Below, piece by piece: positions 21,513 through 33,185 of a stretch of DNA of 64,000 nt. The notes under the pieces were generated by a model, which made no database searches, was not told the DNA's origin, and worked only from the letters and a program-made list of their open reading frames with translations. Each line of letters starts with the position of its first letter. Positions within the stretch are counted from its first letter, which is position 1. This stretch comes from Bacillus sp. JCM 19058 (GTDB taxonomy: Bacteria; Bacillota; Bacilli; Bacillales_H; Bacillaceae_D): the NCBI GenBank assembly GCA_001310555.1, contig BAXO01000018.1, positions 6,412 to 70,411 on the forward strand. The letters run 5' to 3'. Position numbers and translations under genes: made by a program.

Positions 21513-23109
21513 ATGGAGCAGAGGGATAATCTGGAAAGCCGCTTTGATAAAGGCGGAGGCGAAGAATTGAAGGAGGATTTGTTGGACGTATTAATCGTAG
21601 ACGATGAACGACCGATAAGAGAGGAATTAAAGCTGGTGGATTGGAAAGCGTGTGGAGCTGCGTTAGTCGCCGAAGCGGAAAATGGCGTGGCAGCGCTGGA
21701 TAGTTGTCACAGAAGCCAGCCTGACGTGATAATAACAGATATCACGATGCTGGAATGGACGGCCTAGAATTAATCGATAGGCTTAAAAGAGACTATCCTT
21801 TGATCCAAGTAATTTTATTAACTGCTCATAGTGAATTTCAATTTGCTCAGCGAGCGCTGAAGCTGGGGGCCGTTGATTATCTGGTGAAAACATTCTTAGA
21901 GGAAGAGGTCATAGGAGAAGCGATTAGTAAAGCAAGGGCTGGGTTGTTAAAAGAACGCTCCCTTCAACAAAACGCCCGTGAACAGAGGCGGTGGCAGCAG
22001 TCAGAAAGGCTAAACGAAATTATGAAAGCGGATACAAACCCTTTGGCTGCTTTTCATTCCTTGTTTCAATCCATTGAAAGGTTTGTCAAACTGTTCGTCT
22101 ATGCTGATTTAACAGATCTGAGCTTTATTGATCGGACGCTGCAAAAAAATATTAGATGATAACGAGCAACGCTCCACCGTTCAATTTCAATGGCTTCCAA
22201 TCAAGATTGGAAGCTATTTACTAACCTTTACTAGTAACGATGATAGCTCTGAGCCTTTAAATCAATGGTTAGAAAAGCTGATGAAAAAAAATAAAGTATG
22301 AGTTGGAAGACGAATATCCGTATCTTAGCTCAGAGGTAAGGCTGTTTTCATTGCTCATCGATTGCAGAGAAAGTAGAGAGGAGCTATCGATGCTGATTGA
22401 TGAGCTGAATGGGAACGATAGCTTTGCTTTTTACCATGAGCCTGGAGCTGTCATCGAAAAGCAGCGGTCATTCAGTAATATAACAGAGGATTTAGCAATA
22501 GGGCTCGAAAAGAAAATGAACGGCTCACTAAGCCATATCGATAAATTGCAGCAGTTTATCCAGACAACCATTTACGAATGGGCGTGCAAGCACCAAATTG
22601 AGCCTGAACAGCTCAAAGCGCTCCTGATCAGGTGGAGGAATGAGAGCTTTAGCAAATATTATAACATCGGTCAAGTATGGGAAGGTACACAACACATTTT
22701 AGGCTGCAAAATGCTAGAGGAAATCATTCTATTTCTAGTAAATGAATTGAAGGCGAACAACTATGCCGGGTTTCGATACAGGAATGAAGTACAGAGAACG
22801 ATACAAATAATTCAAGCAAATTTGGAAGGAACGCTAACATTAAGCGGGATAGCCAACCAGGTCGGTTTAAGTCCAAATTATATCGGTCGTCTGTTTCGAG
22901 AAGAGGTTGGGGAGTCGTTTAATGAATTTACCACTAGACTTCGCATTGAAAAGGCGATAGAGCTCCTTAAAACGACTAATTTAAAAATATATGAGATTGC
23001 AGATCGAGTTGGGATCCCTAGCTATCGATATTTTTCAGCCCTTTTTCGGGAATGGACCGAACGAACCCCAAAGGAATTTAGAAAAGAGGGGGAGCGATGG
23101 ACAAACTGA
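21513..23109 (+). CDS. AraC-type response regulator (YesN-like), frameshifted
   Basis: Receiver domain with DVLIVDDERPIREEL, phospho-acceptor Asp in VIITDIT, LLTAHSEF and Lys in YLVKTF, then a linker and a C-terminal AraC HTH (SGIANQVGLSPNYIGRLFRE ... IADRVGIPSYRYFSALFRE). Three indels: a lost A near 21757 (MLEMDGLELI restored), an extra A at 22143-22149 and an extra A at 22284-22291. It overlaps the kinase start by 13 nt. It should activate the ABC transporter and oxidoreductase genes downstream in response to the kinase. Confidence 0.88.
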
Positions 23110-24852
23110 TGAGCTTGCTCAAATTAAGCATCGCTGCAAAACACTTTCTATTTTTATTTTTGTCAACCTTGCTCTTATTTGGAGGGCTATCGATTAGCAA
23201 TATGTCTGACTCGATTAAGATCTTTCGAAATCAAGTGATTTATGATTCTAATTCGTTATTAAACAATACAAATCAATTTCTTAACCTTTATATGGAAAGC
23301 ATTCAAAATATCATGCTAACATTGTCTGACCAAGCTCAACTACGCAGGTTAGAAGATTCGGGTGAGGCGTCAAGTTTCTTAAAAAACTATGCAGAAATAC
23401 ACTCCTCGATCGTTCAAACGATTTACTTCATACGAGAGGAAGGTGAGGTGTATTCTAGTCAGCAAGTCCATTACGATATTTTAGGTAATCCGAATATTTC
23501 CAGATTATACGAGCTGGCGAGGAAGAACTTTGGCGGAATTAGTTGGAGTGAGCCTTATCATTCTCCGCTCTCCGCAGGGGAAACAGTTGCTTTTGTCAGC
23601 CCTGTAGTTGCTGACAATAATCAATTTCATGGCGCCGTTGTCGTCGAAATTAACTTAGACCATTTATCCGAGAAGCTGTCTCCCATGCTATTTAATAAAA
23701 ATCAGACTTTTGTTGTTTTGACTCCTACTGGAGAAGTCGTAACGACCGACATTAGAAATTCGCTTATCCCGTACGAGCCATCGCTATACCCTAGACAGCC
23801 AAGCAGTTATTTTATTGATTCATTAACCGAGCTTCCAGCTGGAGTCAGTAGCTTCAATAGTCCCGATCTGTCATTAGTAGCGATAAAAACAGACAAGAAT
23901 CGGTTAGAATGGAGTTTAGTTGCATTAATTGATGAAGCTGACTTTAATCGAAATATTAATACGCTGTATGCAAACTATCGTCATGCAGCGACTATTTTAG
24001 TTATTATTGTTTTGGTAAGCTCTCTTATATTAAGCAGATATTTAACTAGTCCTATTCGAAAGTTGGCGAATCGAATGGACTCAATTACTAGCTTAACCGA
24101 AATGCCACGTATTTCAAGTAACCGGAAGGATGAGATTGGAAAGCTCACGAACAGCTATAATGGCATGATTGATAGAATTCAGTATTTGTTTAAAAAAAAT
24201 CAGGAAATGGAGCAAAGCAAGAAGGAGTACGAATTGAATATGCTCCAAAGCCAAATCGGTCCTCATTTTTTTATCCAATACACTGGCTTGCATCGGAAGC
24301 TTAGCCAAACAAAACAAAACTGACGAGGTGCGAAAAACGATTCGTTCCTTAGTAGGTTTACTATCGTTTAGCTTTGACAAACGGTCCAAATTCGTAACTT
24401 TGGCGGAGGAGCTGAAGTCCATTCAAATGTACTTACAAATTCAACAAATGAGATTCGGTGATAAATTTTCCATGAGCTTCGAGATTGAAGAGGAGGCTCT
24501 ACAATACAAAATGTTGAAATTAACTTTGCAGCCTATAATCGAGAATGCGATATTTCATGGCGTTGCTTCAAAGCCATACGGAAAAATCGTCATTAAAAGC
24601 AAGTTGTCGGAGAATAGACTAAAAATCTTTATTAGAGATAACGGAGTTGGAATAGAGAAGGAAGTAGTAAGAGAATTGTTAGTGCATAAGGAGGCGGAGC
24701 GTTATAGAGGTGGCTTCAATAGTATCGGTTTAATCAATGTTCATGAACGAATTCAGATTTACTTTGGGCAATGTTATGGTTTAAAGATTGCCAGCAAAAA
24801 GCACGTTGGAACGGTTGTAAGAATTTTGTTACCGAAAATTAAAGGCGATTAA
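23097..24852 (+). CDS. YesM-family sensor histidine kinase, frameshifted
   Basis: An N-terminal membrane helix, a large extracytoplasmic sensor region, a second helix (ATILVIIVLVSSLILSRYL), HAMP (LTSPIRKLANRMDS), a His_kinase domain (QSQIGPHFLFNTL, phospho-His in PHF) and an HATPase (IIENAIFHGV, IRDNGVGIEK). An extra T at 24266-24272 splits it just after the His motif. AGGGGGAG precedes the start inside the regulator gene. The pair senses an extracellular compound, presumably the substrate or inducer of the downstream transporter. The gene ends at the terminator at 24861. Confidence 0.88.
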
Positions 24853-24860
24853 AGCGTTAA

Positions 24861-24890
24861 ATTCTTGCTACGTTTGGCAAGAATTTTTTA
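24861..24890 (+). terminator. Terminator after the two-component genes
   Basis: ATTCTTGC and GCAAGAAT stem, loop TACGTTTG, then six T. It separates the regulatory pair from the transporter genes, so the latter need their own promoter in 24891-25030. Confidence 0.85.
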
Positions 24891-25048
24891 ATTATTGAGG
24901 CTCACCGCCAATGTGTTGATATTGTTACATTTTCGTTGTATCTCTGCATATATTTCCAATTTTCGCCGTTTTATAATGTGGATATCGTCAGATACAGGCG
25001 TGAAAGATTTGTGAAAGGGCTTATATATGTAGGATGCGAGGTGATGTA

Positions 25049-26014
25049 ATGGAAAAAAATATCGTTGTATCAAGTAAGCAAGCGCCGAAATTAAACAAAC
25101 GAAGTTGGTCACACGTGCTATTCATCGTTTGGAAAAATAAAGCTTTTTATCTGATGCTGTTGCCCGGGCTGGTCTACTTTATTATTTATAAGTACGTTCC
25201 TATGTACGGTGTCATTATTGCCTTTAAAGATTTCAATATTATGGAGGGTATTATCGGGAGTCCATGGGCAGATCCGTGGTATAAGCATTTCCAATCATTT
25301 TACCAATCTCCCTATTTTGAGCAGCTATTAACGAACACGTTTATCATCAGCTTCTACAAGTTAATATTTGGTGCGTTTCCGCCAATCCTGCTCGCCATTA
25401 TTTTTCATGAATGTCGGCTGATTTGGTACAGGCGAATAGTGCAAACGCTGAGCTATATGCCTCACTTTTTATCATGGGTTATTATTTACGGGATATTGCT
25501 AGCGTTTCTTTCCGAAAGTACTGGCTTGATCAATGGCTGGCTTTCTGAAATAGGAATTGGGCCAATAAACTTTTTGACCTCCTTGGACTGGTTCAGGGGA
25601 ATATTAGTTGGCTCTGATATTTGGCAAAATATTGGTTGGGGCGCGATTATTTACTTGGCTGGAATGTCAGCGATTAGTCCGGAGCTTTATGAAGCGGCAA
25701 GAGTGGATGGCGCTAACCGGCTAAGAATGATTTGGCATATTACTTTACCGGGGATAAGGAACTTGATTATTTTATTGTTTATTTTACAGCTCGGCCGCTT
25801 TATGGATGCCGGGTTTGAACAGATATACATTCTTTATAATATCCAGGTCTATCCTGTCGCCGATATTTTAGACACTTGGGTATTTCGGGTAGGGTTACAG
25901 CAAATGAATTTTAGCTTAGGCGCCGCAGTCGGTTTGTTTAAGTCGTTAATAGGACTAGTTCTGGTCCTCGGTGCTAATCGCTTAGCAAGGAGATGGGGGG
26001 GCGGAATATGGTAA
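25049..26014 (+). CDS. ABC sugar transporter permease, LplB type
   Basis: Intact; the ATG at 25049 follows GCGAGGTGATG. Six hydrophobic segments and the EAA loop EAARVDGANRLRMIWHITLPG that contacts the ATPase. The N-terminus LLPGLVYFIIYKYVPMYGVIIAF is characteristic of the LplB/YtcP group, which imports oligosaccharides, often pectin- or hemicellulose-derived. It overlaps the next gene by 7 nt. No ATPase gene in the cluster; MsmX-type sharing is expected. Confidence 0.9.
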   Translation: MEKNIVVSSKQAPKLNKRSWSHVLFIVWKNKAFYLMLLPGLVYFIIYKYVPMYGVIIAFKDFNIMEGIIGSPWADPWYKHFQSFYQSPYFEQLLTNTFIISFYKLIFGAFPPILLAIIFHECRLIWYRRIVQTLSYMPHFLSWVIIYGILLAFLSESTGLINGWLSEIGIGPINFLTSLDWFRGILVGSDIWQNIGWGAIIYLAGMSAISPELYEAARVDGANRLRMIWHITLPGIRNLIILLFILQLGRFMDAGFEQIYILYNIQVYPVADILDTWVFRVGLQQMNFSLGAAVGLFKSLIGLVLVLGANRLARRWGGGIW

Positions 26015-26868
26015 AGGGAATGGAAGATCGCTTATTTAACAGCATCATTTACATAATTCTTGGGAGCGTCGCTATCGTGGCACTTTTCCCCCTGCTCTAT
26101 GTATTTGCTGTCTCGATAACCCCCTATGGAGAGGTTCTTAAAAACGGGGGCTACATCGTCATTCCTCGAGGCTTTACATTGGAAGCATACAGGCAGCTAT
26201 TATCTCAGGCGGCGATTCCGCGCGCTTTCGGGGTAACGATGTTTATTACTGTTATCGGGACGATTGTGAATTTGCTCCTTACGATATTAATGCATATCCT
26301 TTGAGCAGAAAGAAATTGCCGGGGAGAAAATTTTTTTTGATGCTAGTTGTCTTTACGATTCTTTTCAGTGGAGGGATTATTCCGACATACTTAGTCGTTC
26401 GTGCGACAGGATTACTTGATTCGATTTGGTCAATGATTATTCCAAATGCAGTTTGGGCATTTAATTTGCTTGTGATGAAAAGCTTTTTTTGAAAACCTGC
26501 CGGAAGAATTATTTGATTCAGCCCGTATTGACGGTGCACGCGAATGGCGCATCCTATTACAAATTGTTTTGCCTTTATCGTTGCCAGTTATTTTAACGAT
26601 TGGTTTGTTTTATGCAGTTGGCCACTGGAACGAGTTTTTTCAGGCAATTATGTATATTACAAAAACAGAGCTTTATCCGTTACAGGTTATCATTCGAAAT
26701 ATTTTAATGCAAGCACAAAACACGGAGGTGATGGTAGAGGAATATGTACCGACGACGACGCTGCAAATGGCGGCTGTCATTATTGCTAGTGTACCGATCA
26801 TTATTGTTTATCCGTTTATACAGAAGCATTTTACAAAAGGGATGATGCTTGGCTCGATCAAGGGATGA
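26008..26868 (+). CDS. ABC sugar transporter permease, YtcP type, frameshifted
   Basis: Start MVKGMEDRLFNSII. Membrane segments and the EAA loop ELFDSARIDGAREWRILLQI are visible once two indels are corrected: a lost G near 26291 (LMAYPLSRKKLPGR) and an extra T at 26484-26490 (MKSFFENLPEEL). Ends GMMLGSIKG, the usual terminus of this family. Partner of the preceding LplB-type permease. Confidence 0.88.
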
Positions 26869-26884
26869 TGAAAGGGGTAATCGC

Positions 26885-28386
26885 ATGAACAAACGTCATT
26901 TAATTAGTTTCGCTACTATCTTTTTGTTGTTAATAGGGTGTGCGACAGTAGGAGAGGTGAGTCAAGGGGATGAAAGGGAAGGCGCGCAAGACCATGAAGG
27001 AATGCTCGATAAGCCTGTCGAGCTTGAAGCTATAACGACAGGGTCTGCATTACCTACGCCTGATCCGATACTGGAGGCATTGAATGAAGAGTTAAATATG
27101 AACTTACGAATGAATACGTTTTCTTCGGCAGACGATTATTTCAATCAATTAAATGTTCGTATGGCTGCCGGTAACCTACCGGATATTATCCATGTCCAGG
27201 ATCGTCAGAAAATGTCTGAATATGCAGAAAAGGGGATGTTGCTGGACTTGACTCCTTACGTCGAGCAGCTACAACCATCCATCGACTTTGTCGGAGAAGA
27301 CAATTGGAGAAAAGGGAATCTGGAGGGAAAGCAATACGGTATTCCTAGAATTCCCGACGTTCCGTTTGCTACGTGGTGGGTTCGCAAGGATTGGCTCGAT
27401 GAACTAGGCCTTGCTGTTCCTACCAACTTGGAGGAATTAGCGACTGTTGCTGAAGCCTTTACTTTGGACGATCCGGATCGGAATGGTCAAAACGATACGT
27501 ATGGGTTGACAGGGGCTGGAATCGCTGCATTTAACGGAATTTTCAGTGCTTATAATGTTGGAAACTTGGCAGCTTTTATTTTAAAGATAACGAGGTGGTC
27601 AATTCATTGTACGATCCGGATATAGTTGAAGCGCTAACTTTTATTAAGCAGTTAGTCGCAAACGGAGTCGTTGATCCAGAACTTATCGCAAATACTGGTA
27701 GACAGCATTTGGACAAAATATATCAAGGAAATTACGGTTTGATTTACCATCCTTGGACAGATATTGCCAAAAACGAAAACCAAGAGGAAATCAAAACCGT
27801 CAATCCTAAGGCAGAATGGGTGCAAATTAAGGCACTGACCGGGCCAGGAGGCAACTTGGATGGTAGCTATGATGTTGCGAGCGTATCAAGAATGTGGGCT
27901 TTTCCGAAAGCGTTGGAAAACGATCCAGATAAGTTAGAGAAAATCATCGATTTGTTTAACTATATTTCAGAGGAAGAAGGAAATTTGCTCGTAATGTATG
28001 GCTTTGAAGGCATCAACTACGAGAAAGACGGTGCGGAGATTAACATTACAAATGAGGAAGGAGTCGGTCACTCTCACATTTACCAATTTACCGGGCGGCC
28101 GAATGCTGACTATTTAGCCGCCAAGTTTGGCTATATTCAAGAGGAAATCGATTTTGCGATTGCTCAGCCTCGTGTCGAAACCTACAACAGCGTCGTCCGT
28201 TTACCCGAAGGATATGTTGCGTCAGATGCAGAGCGTTATATTGAGGAGGAAATCATCAAGTTTGTATACGGAAATCGACCGCTGGAGGAATATGACGAAT
28301 TCTTGCAAACGTTAGAGAGCACGTTTAACTACGATGTCTATGTGGCTTCAGCAAAAGAACAAATAAACGAGTATCTTAAACAGTAG
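26885..28386 (+). CDS. ABC transporter substrate-binding lipoprotein, frameshifted
   Basis: Lipoprotein signal MNKRHLISFATIFLLLIGC with the lipobox Cys, then a large extracellular solute-binding fold (GNLPDIIHVQDRQKMSEYAEKG). About 500 residues, typical of the LplA/YtcQ group that goes with LplB/YtcP permeases. A lost G near 27570 (NLGSFYFKDNEVVNSLYD restored) splits it. The starts MARSRD/MNKRH were compared; only the latter has a ribosome site (AAAGGGG) and a signal peptide. Confidence 0.88.
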
Positions 28387-28437
28387 GGAACGTCGTAAGA
28401 CAAGAGCGAAACGATAATACGGAAGGGGAGAATTGTG

Positions 28438-29718
28438 ATGTCAAAGAACAATTATGATGTGATTGTTGCCGGGGGAGGACCTAGCGGCATTGCTGCAGCA
28501 GTGGCTTCGGCAAGAAATGGAGCAAAAACGCTACTCGTTGAACGATATGGCTTTTTAGGCGGAGCAGGGACTGCAATGATGGTTAATCCGTGGATGACGT
28601 ATTCGGCTGGACCGAAGCAAATTATTTATGGTGTTTTGCAGGAATTAATTAATGGAATGACAGAGATGGGGATGTACGGACATCCAAAGCAAAAAACAGC
28701 TTTTGACCCTGAGGCGTTGAAATACGTGGCAGAGCACCTTTGTTTAAATGCCGGAGTCGAGCTTCTCTACCATACGTTTTTGGGCGATACACAAATGGAT
28801 TCGACAGGACGGACCATACAGTCTATTAAAGTAGCGAATAAAGCTGGTCTTGTTGATTTAAGCGCCAAAATGTTCGTTGATACGACTGGAGACGCTGATT
28901 TGTCTGCTCTTGCCGGTGCCGAGGTTCATAAGGGGAGAGAGGTAGATAGTTTGAGCCAGCCAATGACTTTAAATTTTCGGATGGCAAATGTTGACCTTGA
29001 GAGAATGCCCTCGCGTCAGGAAATGACCGAGCGATATATTGAGGCGAAGCAACGGGGCGAATTAACGTGCCCAAGAGAAAATGTCCTATTGTTTTATGCC
29101 AATCAGGAGGGTGTCATTCATTTTAATCAGACAAGAGTGATTAAGAAAGATGCAACCGATCCATGGGATTTAACTGCAGCTGAAATTGAGGCAAGAGAAC
29201 AAGTACAGGAATTCGTTGCTTTTCTCCATAAGCACGTTGCTGGCTTCGAAGACGCTTATTTGCAAACAACTGCTCCACAAATAGGGGTAAGGGAATCTCG
29301 TCGTGTAATGGGAGAATATAAGCTGACGTCAGAGGAATTGCTAGAAGCTTGCAAATTTGATGATGTGATTGCGCTAGGCTCCTACCCGGTAGATATTCAT
29401 AACCCTGCCGGGGAAGGCACGCTCCTGCAGCATTTAGCACCAGGTGAGTGGTACGACATACCTTTTCGCTCATTGCTCCCAAGAAAGATAGAAAATTTAA
29501 TCGTCGGAGGACGACCGATCTCAGCCACTCATGAAGCTCATTCCGCTATTCGGGTTCAACCGATAGCAATAGCGATAGGGCAGGCGGCAGGTACAGCGGC
29601 AGCAATATGTGTTAAAGAAAAAGCTAGTCCAAGGGAGATTAATATTAAGAAGATTCAAACCTCCTTGCTCGAACAAGGAGCTTACCTCGGGCCGCAGTTC
29701 GAAACCGAGTCTGTATAA
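28438..29718 (+). CDS. FAD-dependent oxidoreductase (PF12831 type) of the ABC cluster
   Basis: Intact, 426 residues. FAD-binding start YDVIVAGGGPSGIAAAVASA, then LLVERYGFLGG, VDTTGDADLSALAG and the C-terminal flavin segment GGRPISATHEAHSAIR. This belongs to the FAD_oxidored group, whose members often sit in sugar or polyol uptake loci of Bacillales; no substrate is established from sequence. ATG at 28438 with GGAAGGGGAG upstream. It is the last gene of the cluster and presumably oxidises or reduces the imported compound. Confidence 0.85.
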   Translation: MSKNNYDVIVAGGGPSGIAAAVASARNGAKTLLVERYGFLGGAGTAMMVNPWMTYSAGPKQIIYGVLQELINGMTEMGMYGHPKQKTAFDPEALKYVAEHLCLNAGVELLYHTFLGDTQMDSTGRTIQSIKVANKAGLVDLSAKMFVDTTGDADLSALAGAEVHKGREVDSLSQPMTLNFRMANVDLERMPSRQEMTERYIEAKQRGELTCPRENVLLFYANQEGVIHFNQTRVIKKDATDPWDLTAAEIEAREQVQEFVAFLHKHVAGFEDAYLQTTAPQIGVRESRRVMGEYKLTSEELLEACKFDDVIALGSYPVDIHNPAGEGTLLQHLAPGEWYDIPFRSLLPRKIENLIVGGRPISATHEAHSAIRVQPIAIAIGQAAGTAAAICVKEKASPREINIKKIQTSLLEQGAYLGPQFETESV

Positions 29719-29845
29719 GTAAATTCAAGAGCACTGGCGAAAATACATTCAACAATGCAGCAGTCGCCAAGCGTAGCGCTTCATCCGGTATGGGCGTTTG
29801 TCAGCGAGAACACATGCGACGCTTAAACTGGAAAAGTATAAGGTG

Positions 29846-29886
29846 AAAAAAAAGCGTGCACAAGCCTTTGCCTGTGTACGCTTTTT
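29846..29886. terminator. Bidirectional terminator
   Basis: AAAAAGCGTGCACA and TGTGTACGCTTTTT stem with T tracts on both sides; ends the ABC cluster (+) and pdxK (-). Confidence 0.88.
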
Positions 29887-29887
29887 G

Positions 29888-30704
29888 TCATTGCCCGAGC
29901 GATTTTCGATAACCGCCATGATTGACGGAGCCAACATATTGATTCAGTCGTGACGAGTGCTTAATCGCGGCTGTGATAAAGGCTTTCGCAGTCTCGATTG
30001 CTTTCATGACGTCACTACCTTTCGCTAATTCAGCCGTGATCGCCGCCGAAAATGTGCACCCTGCTCCATGTGTATAGGAGGTCGGTACGATGTCTGATTC
30101 CAGCAAGGTAAAATCGTTTCCGTCGAAGAGCACATCCACTGCTTTGTCGTGGCCGCTCAGCTTACCGCCTTTGACGATAACATATTTTGCTCCTTGCTCC
30201 TGAATTCGCGCAGCGGCTTCCTTCATTTCTTCAACGGTTGTTACTTTGCTTAATCCGCTTATTTGCGAAGCCTCAAACAGGTTAGGTGTTACGACGAGAG
30301 CATGGGGAACAAGGACATCTCGCAAGCATGCATCAATTTCTGGATGCAGTGCCTCGTCTGCTCCCTTGCAGACCATGACTGGGTCGACAACAAGGTTATC
30401 AATTCCGTACTGCTTAACCTTGTCGGCAACGAGCTCTATCACTTCAATGGAACCGAGCATGCCAGTCTTAGCACTGTCAACGCCAATGCCAGCTAATACC
30501 GTCTCTAATTGCTTGTCAAGAGCTTCTAATGGCTGAGGGATCACTTCATGAAACCAATCTCGATGCGGGTCTTGTGCGACAATAACAGTTAAAGCATTCA
30601 TTCCGTAAACACCAAGCTCTTGGAACGTTTTTAAATCAGCCTGTAAACCGGCACCTCCACTTGTATCAGAACCAGCAATGGTTAATGCTTTTTTTTCTAG
30701 TCAT
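29888..30704 (-). CDS. pdxK: Pyridoxine/pyridoxal/pyridoxamine kinase, frameshifted
   Basis: PdxK of the ThiD-related ribokinase fold: phosphorylates B6 vitamers (and in related enzymes HMP). VVDPVMVCKGADE, VVTPNLFEASQISG, YVIVKGGKL and PTSYTHGAGCTFSAAI match B. subtilis PdxK. The start at 30704 (MTRKKALTIAGSDTSGGAGL after correction) has AGGAGTGG upstream; an extra base in the T8 run at 30689-30696 breaks the N-terminus. About 271 residues, as expected. Confidence 0.9.
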
Positions 30705-30875
30705 CGTAATGTCCACTCCTAATATAGTTCTTTTTTTTATTATACTAAACCGAATGAAAGGAACATTGCAAGATTTTGCGATGAAATGTAACTGTCAAAA
30801 AAACGTGAATTGATTTGTGTGGAGAAGTAAGCTAGTATAAATCTGTTGTGCTTATTGAAAGGAGACGTTTTTGCT

Positions 30876-32242
30876 ATGGCTAACAGACAAAAGGAAGCCC
30901 GATCGTTTGCTAGTATTGATTATTTTGCTTTTATTATTCCATCGTTGGTTGGGATTTTACTATTTATGGTTCCGTTAAAAATAAATGGAGATGTCACCTT
31001 GACGGTTGCGTTTTTAGCTGATTTAGTTCAGATGCTTCTAGGGGAACAGCTCCCAACGATTGTTACAATATTGCTTGTCTTATCCGCCTTGCTATCGCTC
31101 GTTGGCTCAATAGCGAGGCCGAGTATTTTTACGAGGTGCGAGTTTTGGTCAGCTTTATTTGTGTTAACTCCTTTTTGGCTTATCCTTCGTCTCGTCGGTG
31201 TCTTTTTTTGCTGTCGTTACGTTACTTAAGGTTGGACCTCAGTTCATCTGGTCTGAGTCAACTGGCAGCGTTCTATTGTACGATTTGCTGCCAATTTTGT
31301 TTTCTGTTTTTCTATTCGCCGGTTTTTTTCTGCCTTTGTTAATGAATTTTGGTTTAATGGAGCTGTTCGGTGCCTTGATGAATCGGATTATGCGGCCGGT
31401 GTTTACTTTGCCTGGACGTTCGTCGATCGATTGTATCGCCTCTTGGATCGGCGATGGGACCATCGGCGTCCTTTTGACAAAGAAACAATATGAGGAAGGC
31501 TTCTATACGAAGCGCGAAGCGGCGGTCATCGGCACGACCTTTTCTGTTGTGTCGATTACATTTAGTATCGTCATTTTACAGCTCATGGAGCTTGAGCATC
31601 TCTTTATACCTTATTACTTGACGATTGCGCTCGCTGGTTTCGTTGCCGCGCTCATCTGTCCACGAATCCCGCCGCTCTCCCGGAAATCGGATACCTTTAT
31701 TAATGAACAAGCGGCTAAAGAAGATGAGTCTCTACCGGCCGGAACTTCAGCCTTTCGTTGGGGGATGGAGCAAGCGTTAACTCGGGCTTCTGCAAACAAA
31801 AAATGGATGTATCACTTACAAAGCGGTGCAAAAAAACGTCCTTGATATGTGGTTTGGCGTGATTCCAGTCGTAATGGCCCTTGGTACAGCTGCTGTTATT
31901 GTTGCTGAGTATACAGCTGTATTCGAATATTTGGGTGCGCCTTTTATTCCGATTTTGTCAGCCATGCAGGTGCCAGAAGCGGCGCAGGCATCACAGACGA
32001 TGGTGATCGGTTTTGCCGATATGTTTTTGCCGGCAGTCATTGGTAGCGGGATCGAAAGTGACATGACGAGGTTTATCATAGCCTGTGTCTCGGTCACACA
32101 GCTCATCTATATGTCGGAAATCGGCGGTCTATTATTAGCCTCAAGACTACCAGTCACTTTTGTTGATCTTGTCCTGATCTTTATTCAGCGAACGATTATT
32201 ACTTTGCCGGTCATCGTTATCATTGCCCATATTATATTTTAA
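30876..32242 (+). CDS. YjiH-family membrane protein with nucleoside-recognition (Gate) domain, frameshifted
   Basis: A polytopic membrane protein of about 455 residues. GNEF-like segments FVPLLMNFGLMELFG (read LPLLMNFGLMELFG), MNRIMRPVFTLPGRSSIDCIAS and VPEAAQASQTMVIGFADMFLP are typical of YjiH/Gate proteins. Two indels: an extra T at 31203-31209 and an extra A in the A6 run near 31798-31803. AAAGGAGACG lies upstream. Function of the family is not established; related Gate domains occur in nucleoside transporters and in SpmA/SpmB. Confidence 0.82.
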
Positions 32243-32481
32243 ATAAACTCGAATAGCACGGGGATGCAAGTGAAAGTGAGCGTTCTACCTCCTCCACGCT
32301 CTGCTAACGGGTAGTCTCTTGCCGCTTGAAAAAGGATTAAGAGAAAAGTAATGCTATTCACAGGTTGTCAAGGTATGATCAACGTGCAAAACTGTTATTG
32401 CTTCGTTTCAAACGGAGCAATATTTTCCTTTTGTTGTGCTAAAATAGAAAACGAGATTTAGCTGGAGCGGGGGAATCAAAG

Positions 32482-33170
32482 ATGACTATCTTAACAAACG
32501 ATTGGAATGAAGTGGTAGGAAAAGAATTTGAACAGCCCTATTATCGTAAGCTGAGAGGTTTTTTTTAAAACAGGAATATGAAACGAGAACGATTTATCCG
32601 TCGATGTATGATTTATTCAATGCGCTTCATTATACGCCTTATGCGAAAACAAAAGCGGTTATCCTCGGACAGGATCCGTATCATGGACCTGGACAAGCAC
32701 ATGGACTCAGCTTTTCGGTCAAGCCTGGAGTGAAAATCCCACCTTCCTTGCAAAATATGTTTAAGGAACTGAAGGACGATCTAGGTTATCCGCCTCCCAA
32801 CAACGGATATCTCGTGTCGTGGGCGAAGCAAGGGGTGCTGCTTTTAAATACGGTGCTTTCTGTCAGAAGGGGAGAAGCAGCATCTCATCAAGGAGCAGGT
32901 TGGGAGCTGTTTACAAATAGAGTGATTGAACAGCTGAATGAACGAGAAAAACCGATTATTTTCGTACTTTGGGGTCGGCATGCCCAGGCCAAGCAGGAAT
33001 TAATTACGAATCGCCATCATCACGTGCTGGCAGCGCCGCATCCAAGTCCGTTTTCGGCCAATCGCGGCTTCTTTGGTAGCCGGCCTTTTTCGCAGATCAA
33101 TAACCTTCTCGCCGAACAAGGTGAAGAGCAATCGATTGGCAACTACCCGACGTGTAAGTCGAACGACTAG
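32482..33170 (+). CDS. ung: Uracil-DNA glycosylase, frameshifted
   Basis: Removes uracil from DNA in base-excision repair. The family signatures are clear: catalytic Asp motif [35 protein letters not shown] and HPSPFSA. The start [16 protein letters not shown] has GGAGCGGGGG upstream; an extra T at 32559-32566 shifts the frame 26 codons in. About 229 residues. In B. subtilis ung is ywdG and lies near ywdI and ywdK, as here. Confidence 0.95.
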
Positions 33171-33185
33171 GAAGAAGGTGTCTGA

